DNA of 44,533 nt from Lachnospiraceae bacterium (lineage in GTDB: Bacteria > Bacillota > Clostridia > Lachnospirales > Lachnospiraceae). The position numbers were made by a program, and so were the translations under genes. The notes beneath the pieces were generated by a model. The model ran no database searches and had not been told where the DNA came from. It worked only from the letters and a program-made list of their open reading frames with translations. Within the stretch, counting starts at the first letter, position 1; each line of letters starts with the position of its first letter. Location: the NCBI GenBank assembly GCA_022792885.1, contig JAAWBX010000020.1:1-44533 (forward strand), given 5' to 3'. Positions 31,893-38,824 of this stretch are shown here, piece after piece.

Positions 31893-32771
31893 ATGGCGAA
31901 AGTAAGAATTATCGGGGGCGGGCCGGCCGGTGTGTCGGCTGCTTTATATACGGCCAGGGCCCAGATGGAAACGACGTTGTTTACGACGGGAAGAAGCGCG
32001 TTAAAAAAGGCGGAAAAGATTGAGAATTATTATGGATTTTCCGAACCGGTTACCGGGCAGTCCCTGGAGGCCTCCGGCCTGGACGGCGCGAAGCGTCTGG
32101 GAGTGGAGATACGGGAAGAGGAAGTCGTCGGCCTGTATTGGGAGGACGGTTTGATTGTGAGGACGTCGGAGGGCGATTATCCTGCGGACTGCGTGATCCT
32201 GGCGACCGGGACTTCAAGACTGGCGCCCTCGGTGCCCGACCTGAAAGAATATGAGGGAAAAGGCGTCAGTTACTGCGCGGTATGCGACGGATTTTTTTAC
32301 CGCAAAAAGCCGGTGGCGGTTTTGGGCAACGGCGAGTATGCGGCGGCGGAGGCGAAGGAACTCCTGCCGCTGGCGTCGTCGGTCACGATTCTGACGGACG
32401 GGAATGAGCCGGAAGTGCCCGCGCCGGAAGGCGCGGCGGTAGATACCCGGAAGATCGCCGGTTTGCGGGGCGAGGGGAAGCTGGACGGCATTGTATTTGA
32501 GGAGGGGGAAGCTTTGGATGCGGCGGGGCTGTTTGTAGCCTGGGGCATCGCGGGCAGCGCGGCCCTGGCGAAAAAGATCGGGGCGCTGACGGAAGGGAAC
32601 CGGATCCGGATCGATGAGAATATGGCGACGAATGTCCCCGGTCTGTATGCGGCCGGAGACTGTACCGGCGGGCTTTTGCAGATCGCCAAGGCGGTTTACG
32701 AGGGGGCGAAGGCCGGCACCGAAGCCGTCCGTTTTTTAAGGGCAAGAGGGGAATTGAAAAGGGAATCTTAA
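31893..32771 (+). CDS. Thioredoxin-reductase-like flavoprotein lacking canonical NADPH motifs
   Basis: The 292-residue protein has both FAD motifs (RIIGGGPAGVSAALY at the start, YAAGDCTGG near the end) and a redox-active Cys128-Ala-Val-Cys131 in the same position as TrxB. In the pyridine-nucleotide domain the GxGxxA fingerprint reads GNGEYAAAEA, and the HRRxxxR motif that binds the NADPH phosphate is replaced by TDGNEPEVP. The nucleotide domain is also shorter than in the TrxB at 12117. Clostridia have ferredoxin-dependent flavin thioredoxin reductases (FFTR) with just these losses, so that is the best guess. The start at 31893 follows GGGAG. It is co-transcribed with the zinc-ribbon membrane protein. 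Confidence 0.88.
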   Translation: MAKVRIIGGGPAGVSAALYTARAQMETTLFTTGRSALKKAEKIENYYGFSEPVTGQSLEASGLDGAKRLGVEIREEEVVGLYWEDGLIVRTSEGDYPADCVILATGTSRLAPSVPDLKEYEGKGVSYCAVCDGFFYRKKPVAVLGNGEYAAAEAKELLPLASSVTILTDGNEPEVPAPEGAAVDTRKIAGLRGEGKLDGIVFEEGEALDAAGLFVAWGIAGSAALAKKIGALTEGNRIRIDENMATNVPGLYAAGDCTGGLLQIAKAVYEGAKAGTEAVRFLRARGELKRES

Positions 32772-32796
32772 TTTTTATTAAAGTGGGAATTTATAA

Positions 32797-32825
32797 TTGA
32801 ATGAATAATACTTTAATGGTATAAT
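32797..32825 (+). promoter_or_regulatory. Promoter of the recombinase-fold gene
   Basis: TTGAAT (32797-32802), a 17-base spacer and a perfect TATAAT (32820-32825) are followed by a leader of about 100 bases before the ATG at 32934. Confidence 0.75.
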
Positions 32826-32933
32826 ATTTGCGAAAGCAACGAGCAGTGCAGAAAATGTCATGTTACAATAGGCACAAAAGATTGGAACGGGCTGGGAAAG
32901 GAACGGCGCGGGATTTACTGGATGGAGGTTGAC

Positions 32934-33854
32934 ATGCGTAACGAAGAAAGAAAATTGAGTTTTTTGGAGACTTATAAAGGGGCTCCGGAAGGGTATGTGC
33001 TTTCGATTTTCCGAAGAGCGGAAGAGTTTGAAGAAGCCTGGGACAAGGATGTGGCGGATTTCAGCCGCAGCCAGATTATCGGTTATTTGAGAGGGCTGAA
33101 TTCCACATCGGCGGAAACGCTTCGGGTCAAGACATCGATTCTGCGCCAGTATACGAATTTCTGCCGGAAGAAGGGCTTGGCATTTGAGAACCATTATAAC
33201 GAGATTGGGACGGAAGAACTGGAGCGATGCGTAAACCGGTTCTTGCTGAAGGAAAAATACATTTCACCGGAGAGACTGAAGGAATTGCTGGAAAAGATGA
33301 CCAATGACTGCGATCGGTTCCTGTTTCTGGCATTGTATGAGGGATTGGGAAGCTATGGAGAGGAGTATGAGGAGATTACGCTGACGAAGGCCTCCGGGAT
33401 CAAAGAACATTCCATTCTTTTGTGTACGGGGAGAGACCTGCCGGTCAGCGAGGAGCTGATCAAGTATGCGCGTCTGTCCGCGGCTCAGGAAGCGTATGTG
33501 ACCAAAGGGGAAAGCCTGAACGGGATGAACAATCAGGCGTTTGATAAGAGCCAGGGCTTGATTTTGAATCCCAGAAGAAACTGCCGTTATCCGGCGTCGA
33601 AAAGTTATGCTTACAAGCGGATCACGACCCGTGTGGCCAAGGTGAAAAAAGATCTGAACGCCAAATACCTCTCGATTCCCCGGCTGCAGTTATCGGGAAT
33701 GTGTACGGAATTTCGCCGGATCATGAAGGAGAACGGTCTGACTTATTATGAGGCTTTTCCCAGGGAAGATATGCAGGCGGTGATCGAGCGTTACGGTTAT
33801 CAGAACATGGTGGCCGGCCGGCTTTACGCGGCGATTCGCGGTTATCTGGATTAG
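32934..33854 (+). CDS. Tyrosine-recombinase-fold protein without catalytic residues (MrpR-like?)
   Basis: The 306-residue protein has the layout of phage integrases. An N-terminal SAM-like core-binding domain (about 25-90; TSAETLRVKTSILRQYTNFC) is followed by an integrase-like catalytic domain (about 105-300). The usual active-site residues are absent. The first Arg of the GLRxSE motif is replaced (GLGSYGEE), HxxR has become the RLQLSGM segment, and no YxH tyrosine is evident near IRGYLD. It is therefore probably a DNA-binding regulator rather than a recombinase. The SPbeta phage repressor MrpR has the same inactive-integrase plan, and similar chromosomal proteins occur in Clostridia. GGAGG lies five bases before ATG 32934. 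Own promoter and terminator; no prophage genes are adjacent. Confidence 0.75.
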   Translation: MRNEERKLSFLETYKGAPEGYVLSIFRRAEEFEEAWDKDVADFSRSQIIGYLRGLNSTSAETLRVKTSILRQYTNFCRKKGLAFENHYNEIGTEELERCVNRFLLKEKYISPERLKELLEKMTNDCDRFLFLALYEGLGSYGEEYEEITLTKASGIKEHSILLCTGRDLPVSEELIKYARLSAAQEAYVTKGESLNGMNNQAFDKSQGLILNPRRNCRYPASKSYAYKRITTRVAKVKKDLNAKYLSIPRLQLSGMCTEFRRIMKENGLTYYEAFPREDMQAVIERYGYQNMVAGRLYAAIRGYLD

Positions 33855-33866
33855 AGAGAATAAGGA

Positions 33867-33918
33867 GGAAGGCGCGATATATCCCTGTCGGACAGGATAT
33901 ATCGCGCCTTCCGTTTTT
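33867..33918 (+). terminator. Strong terminator after the recombinase-fold gene
   Basis: A perfect 18-bp stem (33867-33884 with 33895-33912) is followed by GTTTTT. On the minus strand the T-run is weak, but the hairpin may also stop the convergent rsiV transcript. Confidence 0.92.
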
Positions 33919-33949
33919 GCTGTCGGGATTCGGCGGCAGGACTCTCGGA

Positions 33950-34843
33950 TCAGGACAGGATATCCAGAAATTCCGGCTGGATGATGTCTTTCAGGATATC
34001 TTTATCGATCGTAAATTCCGGCGTGCCCATAGCGCCGGGGGCTACCTCGTATTTATCGAAGGGAATGACAAGATCTCCGTTTTCGTTCCAGTAAAAGTTA
34101 TGGTTTTCATTTAAAAACACCAGATTTTTTCCTATTACGCTGTCTTCCAGCCAATAGATGGTATGGCTGTCCTGCTTCATCTGGAGCCTCATCTGTCTTT
34201 TTATTTCCGCCGTGAGAACTTCATAAAAACGATCGTCCGCGGCCAGCGATCCCAGACAGACGATCTGGCCGCTTGCCTTGTGGATGTGATAATATTTAAA
34301 ATAGGTGTTGCTGCTTCCGGCCGCTTCGTGTACCCGGAGTTTTAAAGTGAACCATTCCGGGGTGTTGGTCAGGGTTTCATAGTCCACATAAATGGAACCG
34401 TGGCCGTTTTTTCCTACGACTTCCAGGTCTTTGTAAAATCGGTGAACGAGCTCGTCGGTAAATTCGGTGATGTCTTTGTTGATCTGTTCCGCCGCTTCGC
34501 TGGCTTCGTCCTCGATTTTCGGGATATGGATATCCATTTCGTGGTAAGGGTCGGAATAAAAATAATTGCGCAGCGTGACTACTTTTACGATATCTCCGAT
34601 CAGGGGGATATTTTCCAGAGCCTGAGCGTACGCGACGCTTACGTTGGGGAGCAGGAACAGCGTGATAAAGAAAAAACAGGCGGCGGCTGCGGCCATGCGG
34701 GAGAATACGCATGCGGCGCGCGGCCTTCTTTTTGATTCGGGCAGACTGGCCAGCGTCTGTTCTACCCGTTTTCTGGCGGAAGAGGGGAGCCTGCTTCTTT
34801 CTTCTTTTGCTTTTTTTCGCAGATATTTATCAAAATCTGTCAT
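33950..34843 (-). CDS. rsiV: RsiV-type anti-sigma factor (DUF3298 domain)
   Basis: RsiV is a membrane anti-sigma factor whose outer domain binds lysozyme, which triggers proteolysis and frees SigV. The 297-residue protein has a short basic cytosolic part (1-48), one membrane span (about 53-75), and an extracellular part with the NIPLIGDIVKVVTLR segment. It ends in the DUF3298 signature (NENGDLVIPFDKYEVAPGAMG). Its ATG overlaps the sigma-factor stop in the ATGA arrangement, and AAAGGAGG lies upstream. An in-frame ATG at 34873 lies inside the sigma gene and is not preferred. Lysozyme binding is established for Bacillus, Enterococcus and C. difficile homologues, not for this protein. Confidence 0.9.
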   Translation of the reverse strand: MTDFDKYLRKKAKEERSRLPSSARKRVEQTLASLPESKRRPRAACVFSRMAAAAACFFFITLFLLPNVSVAYAQALENIPLIGDIVKVVTLRNYFYSDPYHEMDIHIPKIEDEASEAAEQINKDITEFTDELVHRFYKDLEVVGKNGHGSIYVDYETLTNTPEWFTLKLRVHEAAGSSNTYFKYYHIHKASGQIVCLGSLAADDRFYEVLTAEIKRQMRLQMKQDSHTIYWLEDSVIGKNLVFLNENHNFYWNENGDLVIPFDKYEVAPGAMGTPEFTIDKDILKDIIQPEFLDILS

Positions 34844-35325
34844 CGGCTGAAATCCTCCTTTAGGGTTTCCCATAACATTTTTCGTGCCCGGGACAGTTGT
34901 TTTTTAACGGCGGCTGTGTTTGCGTCCGTGATCTGTGCGATTTTTGCGACGGACATGTTTTCATAGTAAAACAGGAAAACGACGGTACGATAGGGCTGTC
35001 TTAAATTTTCAACGGCCTGGCGGAGCGTAAGGTTCGTCGCGATGTCGTTCTCGCCGCTTTCATCGGCGCTTTCCGGGACGACTTCCATCGGGGTTATTCT
35101 CGCGTTTTTGCGGATCATTTCGACCGCCGCGTTGTGAACGATGCGAAGGACCCAGGGTTTAAAAGAACGCTTGTTTTTTAACGCGTCCCGGTTTTTATAA
35201 GCCAGATAAATGGATTCGCTGAGAACTTCTTCGGCATCGCAGCCCGTTTTTACGATCGAGAGGGCCAGATGGTACATCGCGTTTTCGCAGAGCCGGATCT
35301 GTTCACAAAATTCGTCTTTATTCAT
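34840..35325 (-). CDS. sigV: ECF sigma factor, SigV-like
   Basis: The 161-residue protein has sigma region 2 (about 10-75; YHLALSIVKTGCDAEEV and WVLRIVHNAAVEMIR) and region 4 (about 105-155; the helix-turn-helix MSVAKIAQITDANTAAVKKQLSRARKML). It has no region 1 or 3, as in ECF sigma factors. Together with the overlapping RsiV gene it forms a SigV-RsiV pair, so it should direct envelope-stress or lysozyme-response promoters. The start follows GGGGGTGA in the end of the SGNH gene, nine bases after its stop. I found no clear TGAAAC/CGTC-type autoregulatory promoter upstream of the operon. Confidence 0.92.
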   Translation of the reverse strand: MNKDEFCEQIRLCENAMYHLALSIVKTGCDAEEVLSESIYLAYKNRDALKNKRSFKPWVLRIVHNAAVEMIRKNARITPMEVVPESADESGENDIATNLTLRQAVENLRQPYRTVVFLFYYENMSVAKIAQITDANTAAVKKQLSRARKMLWETLKEDFSR

Positions 35326-35334
35326 TCGTAAAAA

Positions 35335-36231
35335 TCACCCCCCTATGTGTATCGCGGTCTGTTCCGTGATCCAGGCCCCCCATTCCGGATAGTATCTGGC
35401 GTACAGATGGGCGTTGTCCTCGGATTTGTCTGATGAAAGGTTCCCTTCCGCGTCGTCGAACAGCGGGTTGGCATCCAGATAGTAGATATTTTGTCCGTCG
35501 GCCAGTTTCGATATGGCTGCGTTCAGTTTGTCGATCGCCGGATTGTTAATCACGGGATCCTGCTCGGAGCGGCTTCGGGTCACATGTAAGTTGGCCTGAA
35601 GAAAAAGCAAAGCGTCCGGTTGTTTGTCCTGAATGTAGGTTACGAGTTTTTGATATTCCGCCATAGTCTGTTCAAAATGGTAGCCGAGTTCGTTGACGCC
35701 GAGCATAAGGTATATTTTCCCATACTTTTGGTTCTGAAGCAATTCTTCGATTTGAACTTTTCCCACGCCGGGAACGGAGATCGTTTTTTCGTAAATGTTG
35801 TAGACGCTCATTCCGATATCGCAGAAAAAACAGGCTTTTTCGATCCCGGCGTATTCAAAAAGACCTACGGTTCTGGAGTCCCCGATAAACAGGACATTGT
35901 CTGAGGAGCCGGCGGCCGGCCGGGACGCTTCCGGGGCGGTCGGTTCGGTTTCGGCCGGCCGGGTTTCGGGCGCCGACGTTTCGGGAACGGTCGTTTGCGG
36001 CGGGAGGGGTTCCGGGGATTGCGTTTCCCGGACCGTTGTTTCCGGCTGACCGGCGTCTGCGAGGAGCGTTTCGATGCCCTTGGTCTTTTCGGGATTTTCG
36101 GTCGGCTGATCTTCGGAAGCTGCAGGTTGCGAGGCGTCCGGCGATCCGGCGCGTCTGAAGAGGATCGTCAGAGACGCAACGAAGATTAAAAGAATGAACA
36201 GAGCAAGCGTGATAAAGTTGGATTTTTTCAT
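35335..36231 (-). CDS. Membrane-anchored extracellular SGNH hydrolase, partner of MBOAT
   Basis: The 298-residue protein has an N-terminal membrane anchor (about 7-25), a Thr/Pro/Glu-rich spacer (about 30-110) and an extracellular SGNH domain. The nucleophile is Ser119 in FIGDSRTVG, the Asn block is GVNELGY, and the Asp-His pair is in DNAHLY near the C-terminus. Next to an MBOAT gene this architecture suggests transfer of an acetyl group delivered across the membrane by MBOAT onto peptidoglycan or another wall polymer, as in PatA/PatB-type systems. The ATG at 36231 follows GAGGTG; a GTG at 36240 is inside that site. It lies 13 bases after MBOAT and 9 before the sigma gene. Confidence 0.9.
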   Translation of the reverse strand: MKKSNFITLALFILLIFVASLTILFRRAGSPDASQPAASEDQPTENPEKTKGIETLLADAGQPETTVRETQSPEPLPPQTTVPETSAPETRPAETEPTAPEASRPAAGSSDNVLFIGDSRTVGLFEYAGIEKACFFCDIGMSVYNIYEKTISVPGVGKVQIEELLQNQKYGKIYLMLGVNELGYHFEQTMAEYQKLVTYIQDKQPDALLFLQANLHVTRSRSEQDPVINNPAIDKLNAAISKLADGQNIYYLDANPLFDDAEGNLSSDKSEDNAHLYARYYPEWGAWITEQTAIHIGG

Positions 36232-36244
36232 ATGTTTCACCTCG

Positions 36245-37639
36245 TTAAAATCGAAAATATAAAAACGGGTCGTCCAGTCCGCGGTACATGCAGAGAGCGC
36301 TGGCGGTCAGGATGACAGCCGACAGAAGCCATAAAAGGACGTTGCTTCTTCGGACATTTTGCGGGATGCCGGATGGCGGCAGGGGACGTTTCGGGAACAT
36401 TCCTTTTAAAATTCGAAACGGAAGTCTGGTCGAAAACAGGATCCCCGTCAGGAAAAACGGGTAATACAGTTTCAGGTATTTCAGATAGTCGTATCGAAAG
36501 AGCGACCAGGGGCCGCGGCCGAAAAACGGGAACAGCCGGGAGAAAAACAGGCCGAGCTTCGCCGGGTCGTCTATGGCGAACAGGGCCCAGGTCAGCGGGA
36601 TGAAGAACAGCATATAAAGTCGGCCGGCCAGAGGGGTGCGTTCAAGGAACCTGCCGGTGAAGAATTTTTCCGTCCATATCAGCAGGAACAAAGCCGCGCC
36701 CCAGAGGATAAAATTGCATCCGGCTCCGTGCCACATTCCGGTCAGAATCCACACGAAAAGCAGGTTCCGGGTGGTGATAAAATTTCCTTTTTGGTTGCCT
36801 CCCAGCGGAATGTAGACGTATTCTCGGAACCAGCTTCCCAACGTGATATGCCAGCGCCGCCAGAACTGGGTCATGGAGCGGGAGAGGTAAGGGAAACAGA
36901 AGTTTTTCGGCAGTTTGAATCCCAGCATATGTCCGAGTCCGACCGCCATCAGAGAGTAGCCGAAGAAATCAAAATAAATCTGCAGGGAGAATGCCGCGAT
37001 CGCCATCCAGGCGAGAGGCGTTGAAATACTTTCAAAACCGATGGCATTTACGTCTGTCCACAATTTTCCGATCGGGTTGGCCAGCAGGACTTTAAAGCCG
37101 AGACCGAGGATAAACAGGCGAAGTCCTTTGAGAGCGGTTTGGGGCCGGATCGTGCGTCGGACCAGTTTTTCCCGGACGGAATCGTAGGTAACGATCGGGC
37201 CGGCGATAAGTTGTTCAAACATCGCCAGGTAGACGGCGAATCTCAGAAGGCTCGCTTCGGCGGGAACGCGTCCCCTATGGACGTCGGCTAAGTAGGAAAT
37301 GCCCTGAAAGGTATAAAAGGAGATCCCGATCGGCAATACCAGGCCGAGCCCCGCGTACTTAAAAGTTCCCAGACAGATCAGATGGAACAAAATTCCGGCG
37401 CTCAGGAACATATTTTTGTATCGGGGACTCGCCTCGATTCGAAGTCCCAGGAAGAAATCCACGAGAATACTGATCAGAAACAGAATAAAGTGTTCCGGAT
37501 GGTCGTAAGTTCCAATAAAATAAAAGCAGAGGCTTCCGGTCAGCAAAACCGGATTTTTTCCGCGCTCGGGGACAAGATAATAGCATCCGAAGAATACGGG
37601 AAGAAAGAGAAACAGAAAGGGAAGACTGCTGAATACCAT
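36245..37639 (-). CDS. MBOAT-family membrane O-acyltransferase (AlgI/PatA-like)
   Basis: The 464-residue protein has about ten to twelve membrane spans and the MBOAT signatures. PIGISFYTFQGISYLADVHRG is preceded by a FKY segment, QFWRRWHITLGSWFREYVYIPLGG is the central loop, and GMWHGAG holds the invariant His. Such enzymes move acetyl groups from cytosolic acetyl-CoA to an extracellular acceptor, usually with an SGNH partner. I start it at ATG 37639 because MVFSSLPFLFLFLP is the standard family start and GGCGGTG lies upstream. The frame is open back to 37786, but that extension only translates the palindromic repeats. It is the first gene of the MBOAT-SGNH-sigma-RsiV operon. Confidence 0.92.
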   Translation of the reverse strand: MVFSSLPFLFLFLPVFFGCYYLVPERGKNPVLLTGSLCFYFIGTYDHPEHFILFLISILVDFFLGLRIEASPRYKNMFLSAGILFHLICLGTFKYAGLGLVLPIGISFYTFQGISYLADVHRGRVPAEASLLRFAVYLAMFEQLIAGPIVTYDSVREKLVRRTIRPQTALKGLRLFILGLGFKVLLANPIGKLWTDVNAIGFESISTPLAWMAIAAFSLQIYFDFFGYSLMAVGLGHMLGFKLPKNFCFPYLSRSMTQFWRRWHITLGSWFREYVYIPLGGNQKGNFITTRNLLFVWILTGMWHGAGCNFILWGAALFLLIWTEKFFTGRFLERTPLAGRLYMLFFIPLTWALFAIDDPAKLGLFFSRLFPFFGRGPWSLFRYDYLKYLKLYYPFFLTGILFSTRLPFRILKGMFPKRPLPPSGIPQNVRRSNVLLWLLSAVILTASALCMYRGLDDPFLYFRF

Positions 37640-37703
37640 TTTTTTCACCGCCATTTTCATTTTCTGATAGATAGACGCGCGGGGAAGAGAAAAGGTGACG
37701 GCA

Positions 37704-37806
37704 TATTTAATTGTATACCCTCCGGGTACCCCGTATCGCCATTCGGCGTATTTATTGTATACCCTCCGGGTACCCCGTATCGCCATTCGGCGTATTTAAT
37801 TGTATA
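37704..37806 (-). repeat. Tandem palindromic repeat (two full copies plus a partial)
   Basis: A unit of about 44 bases occurs twice in direct tandem (37704-37747 and 37748-37791) and begins a third time (37792-37806). Each unit has TATTTAATTGTATAC or close, then CCCTCCGGGTACCCCGTATC and GCCATTCGGCG, with internal dyads. A third related copy lies at 22523-22553. The array stands upstream of the MBOAT start codon, within its probable transcribed leader. Confidence 0.92.
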
Positions 37807-37821
37807 AACATGAAAAATCGG

Positions 37822-37850
37822 TAAATACTTACTCTTGTATAGAAAATCAA
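37822..37850 (-). promoter_or_regulatory. Possible promoter of the MBOAT-SGNH-sigma-RsiV operon
   Basis: On the minus strand TTGATT (37850-37845), a 17-base spacer and TATTTA (37827-37822) would start transcription near 37815, giving a leader of about 175 bases that contains the tandem repeats. The match to sigma-A is moderate. Confidence 0.35.
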
Positions 37851-37872
37851 AAACAGGAGAAAGTTTGTTAAA

Positions 37873-38625
37873 ATGAGAGCATGGGTTTGGATAGGAATTG
37901 GAATGGGTCTGTGCAGCCTGAATCAACCGGTGCAGTTGTTACATAACTGGCCGGAAGCAGGAAGCGCTATGGCCGGAGTTTCGGTTGTCTGCCAGGAAGA
38001 CTGGCTGGATGCCCTGGAAGAATATTATGGAAAAGATGAGACGGAGGAAGTGGGCCGGGGAGATCGGTTCTCTTCCGCGAGAATACCGGAGAGTGAACCT
38101 GCGCCGGAGAGGATGGCGGACACGGAGCTTCCGCCGAAACGGGAAAATAGCGGCGCGGCGGAAGAAACCGATTCTGCGGAAACGGCTTCTGCGGCGGAAG
38201 AAACGAGTCCGGAACCGGAGCCTGAGGCCGAGGCCGAGGTGGCGGCGGCGCCCTCGAATCGATGGGGGATTCAGCTTTCGAAAGAGGAAATCGATCTTCT
38301 GGCCTGCATCGTATGGGTGGAATCCCGGGGAGAGCCGGACGACGGGCAGAAGGCGGTGGTGGAAGTGGTGTTTAACCGGATGGCTCACGGAGCGTTTCCC
38401 GGTACTCTTTACGAAGTCGTCTCGCAGCGGGCCGGCGGGTATTTGCAGTTTACATCCTGGAATTACGTAGGAAGCGCCGCCCCCACGGAGAAGGAGTACC
38501 GAAATATTCAGGCGGTTCTGAACGGGCAGACGGCATTTACGAACAATAATACGATTTATTTTTCTACTTCGCCTCAGACGAGGAATATCACCTGCGTGAT
38601 CGGCGGGCATTATTTCTGCGAATAG
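37873..38625 (+). CDS. SleB/CwlJ-type cell wall hydrolase
   Basis: The 250-residue protein has a hydrophobic N-terminus, a long Glu/Pro/Ala-rich spacer (about 60-130) and a C-terminal Hydrolase_2 domain (about 140-250). The catalytic Glu is in IVWVESRGEP, followed by VVEVVFNRM and the QFTSWN and CVIGGHYFC segments. SleB and CwlJ degrade spore cortex during germination in Bacillus, while many clostridial relatives act in vegetative wall turnover. AGGAG lies about 13 bases upstream of the ATG, a long spacing. No spore-type promoter was recognised. It is divergent from the MBOAT operon. Confidence 0.88.
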   Translation: MRAWVWIGIGMGLCSLNQPVQLLHNWPEAGSAMAGVSVVCQEDWLDALEEYYGKDETEEVGRGDRFSSARIPESEPAPERMADTELPPKRENSGAAEETDSAETASAAEETSPEPEPEAEAEVAAAPSNRWGIQLSKEEIDLLACIVWVESRGEPDDGQKAVVEVVFNRMAHGAFPGTLYEVVSQRAGGYLQFTSWNYVGSAAPTEKEYRNIQAVLNGQTAFTNNNTIYFSTSPQTRNITCVIGGHYFCE

Positions 38626-38656
38626 ACGAATCGAGGCGGTGGAGGGAAGGGATATT

Positions 38657-38691
38657 ATGCGGCAGGCCGCCGTGAAAGCGGTCTGCCGTAT
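38657..38691 (+). terminator. Hairpin after the SleB-like gene
   Basis: A 14-bp stem with G-U pairs (38657-38670 with 38678-38691) has a 7-base loop. The following TTGTGATTGTG is only moderately T-rich. Confidence 0.5.
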
Positions 38692-38753
38692 TGTGATTGT
38701 GTCTGCCGGGGGCTCAAACGATCCGGATTTATAGAATTTTTATAATTCTCCCG

Positions 38754-38781
38754 TTGACAAATATTTTGCGTGTGTTATATT
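38754..38781 (+). promoter_or_regulatory. Promoter of clpB
   Basis: A perfect TTGACA (38754-38759), a 16-base spacer and TATATT (38776-38781) lie 43 bases before the ATG. No CIRCE (HrcA) element or CtsR heptad repeat was seen around it. Confidence 0.75.
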
Positions 38782-38824
38782 ACATATAGAACAAACAAAA
38801 ATATATACGTGAGGAGGAATTTTC

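Noticed and set aside
37640..37786. N-terminal extension of the MBOAT gene
   Set aside because: The extra 49 codons are mostly a translation of the tandem palindromic repeats, have no ribosome site, and the family start MVFSSLPFLF is at 37639.
37704..37806. CRISPR array
   Set aside because: Only two full units exist in direct contact with no unique spacers and no cas genes.
37640..37872. SigV-type autoregulatory promoter of the MBOAT operon
   Set aside because: A CGTCTA string occurs near 37675 on the minus strand, but no TGAAAC-like -35 stands at the right distance.
38701..38824. CIRCE or CtsR operator before clpB
   Set aside because: Neither the CIRCE inverted repeat nor the GGTCAAA heptad repeat could be found.
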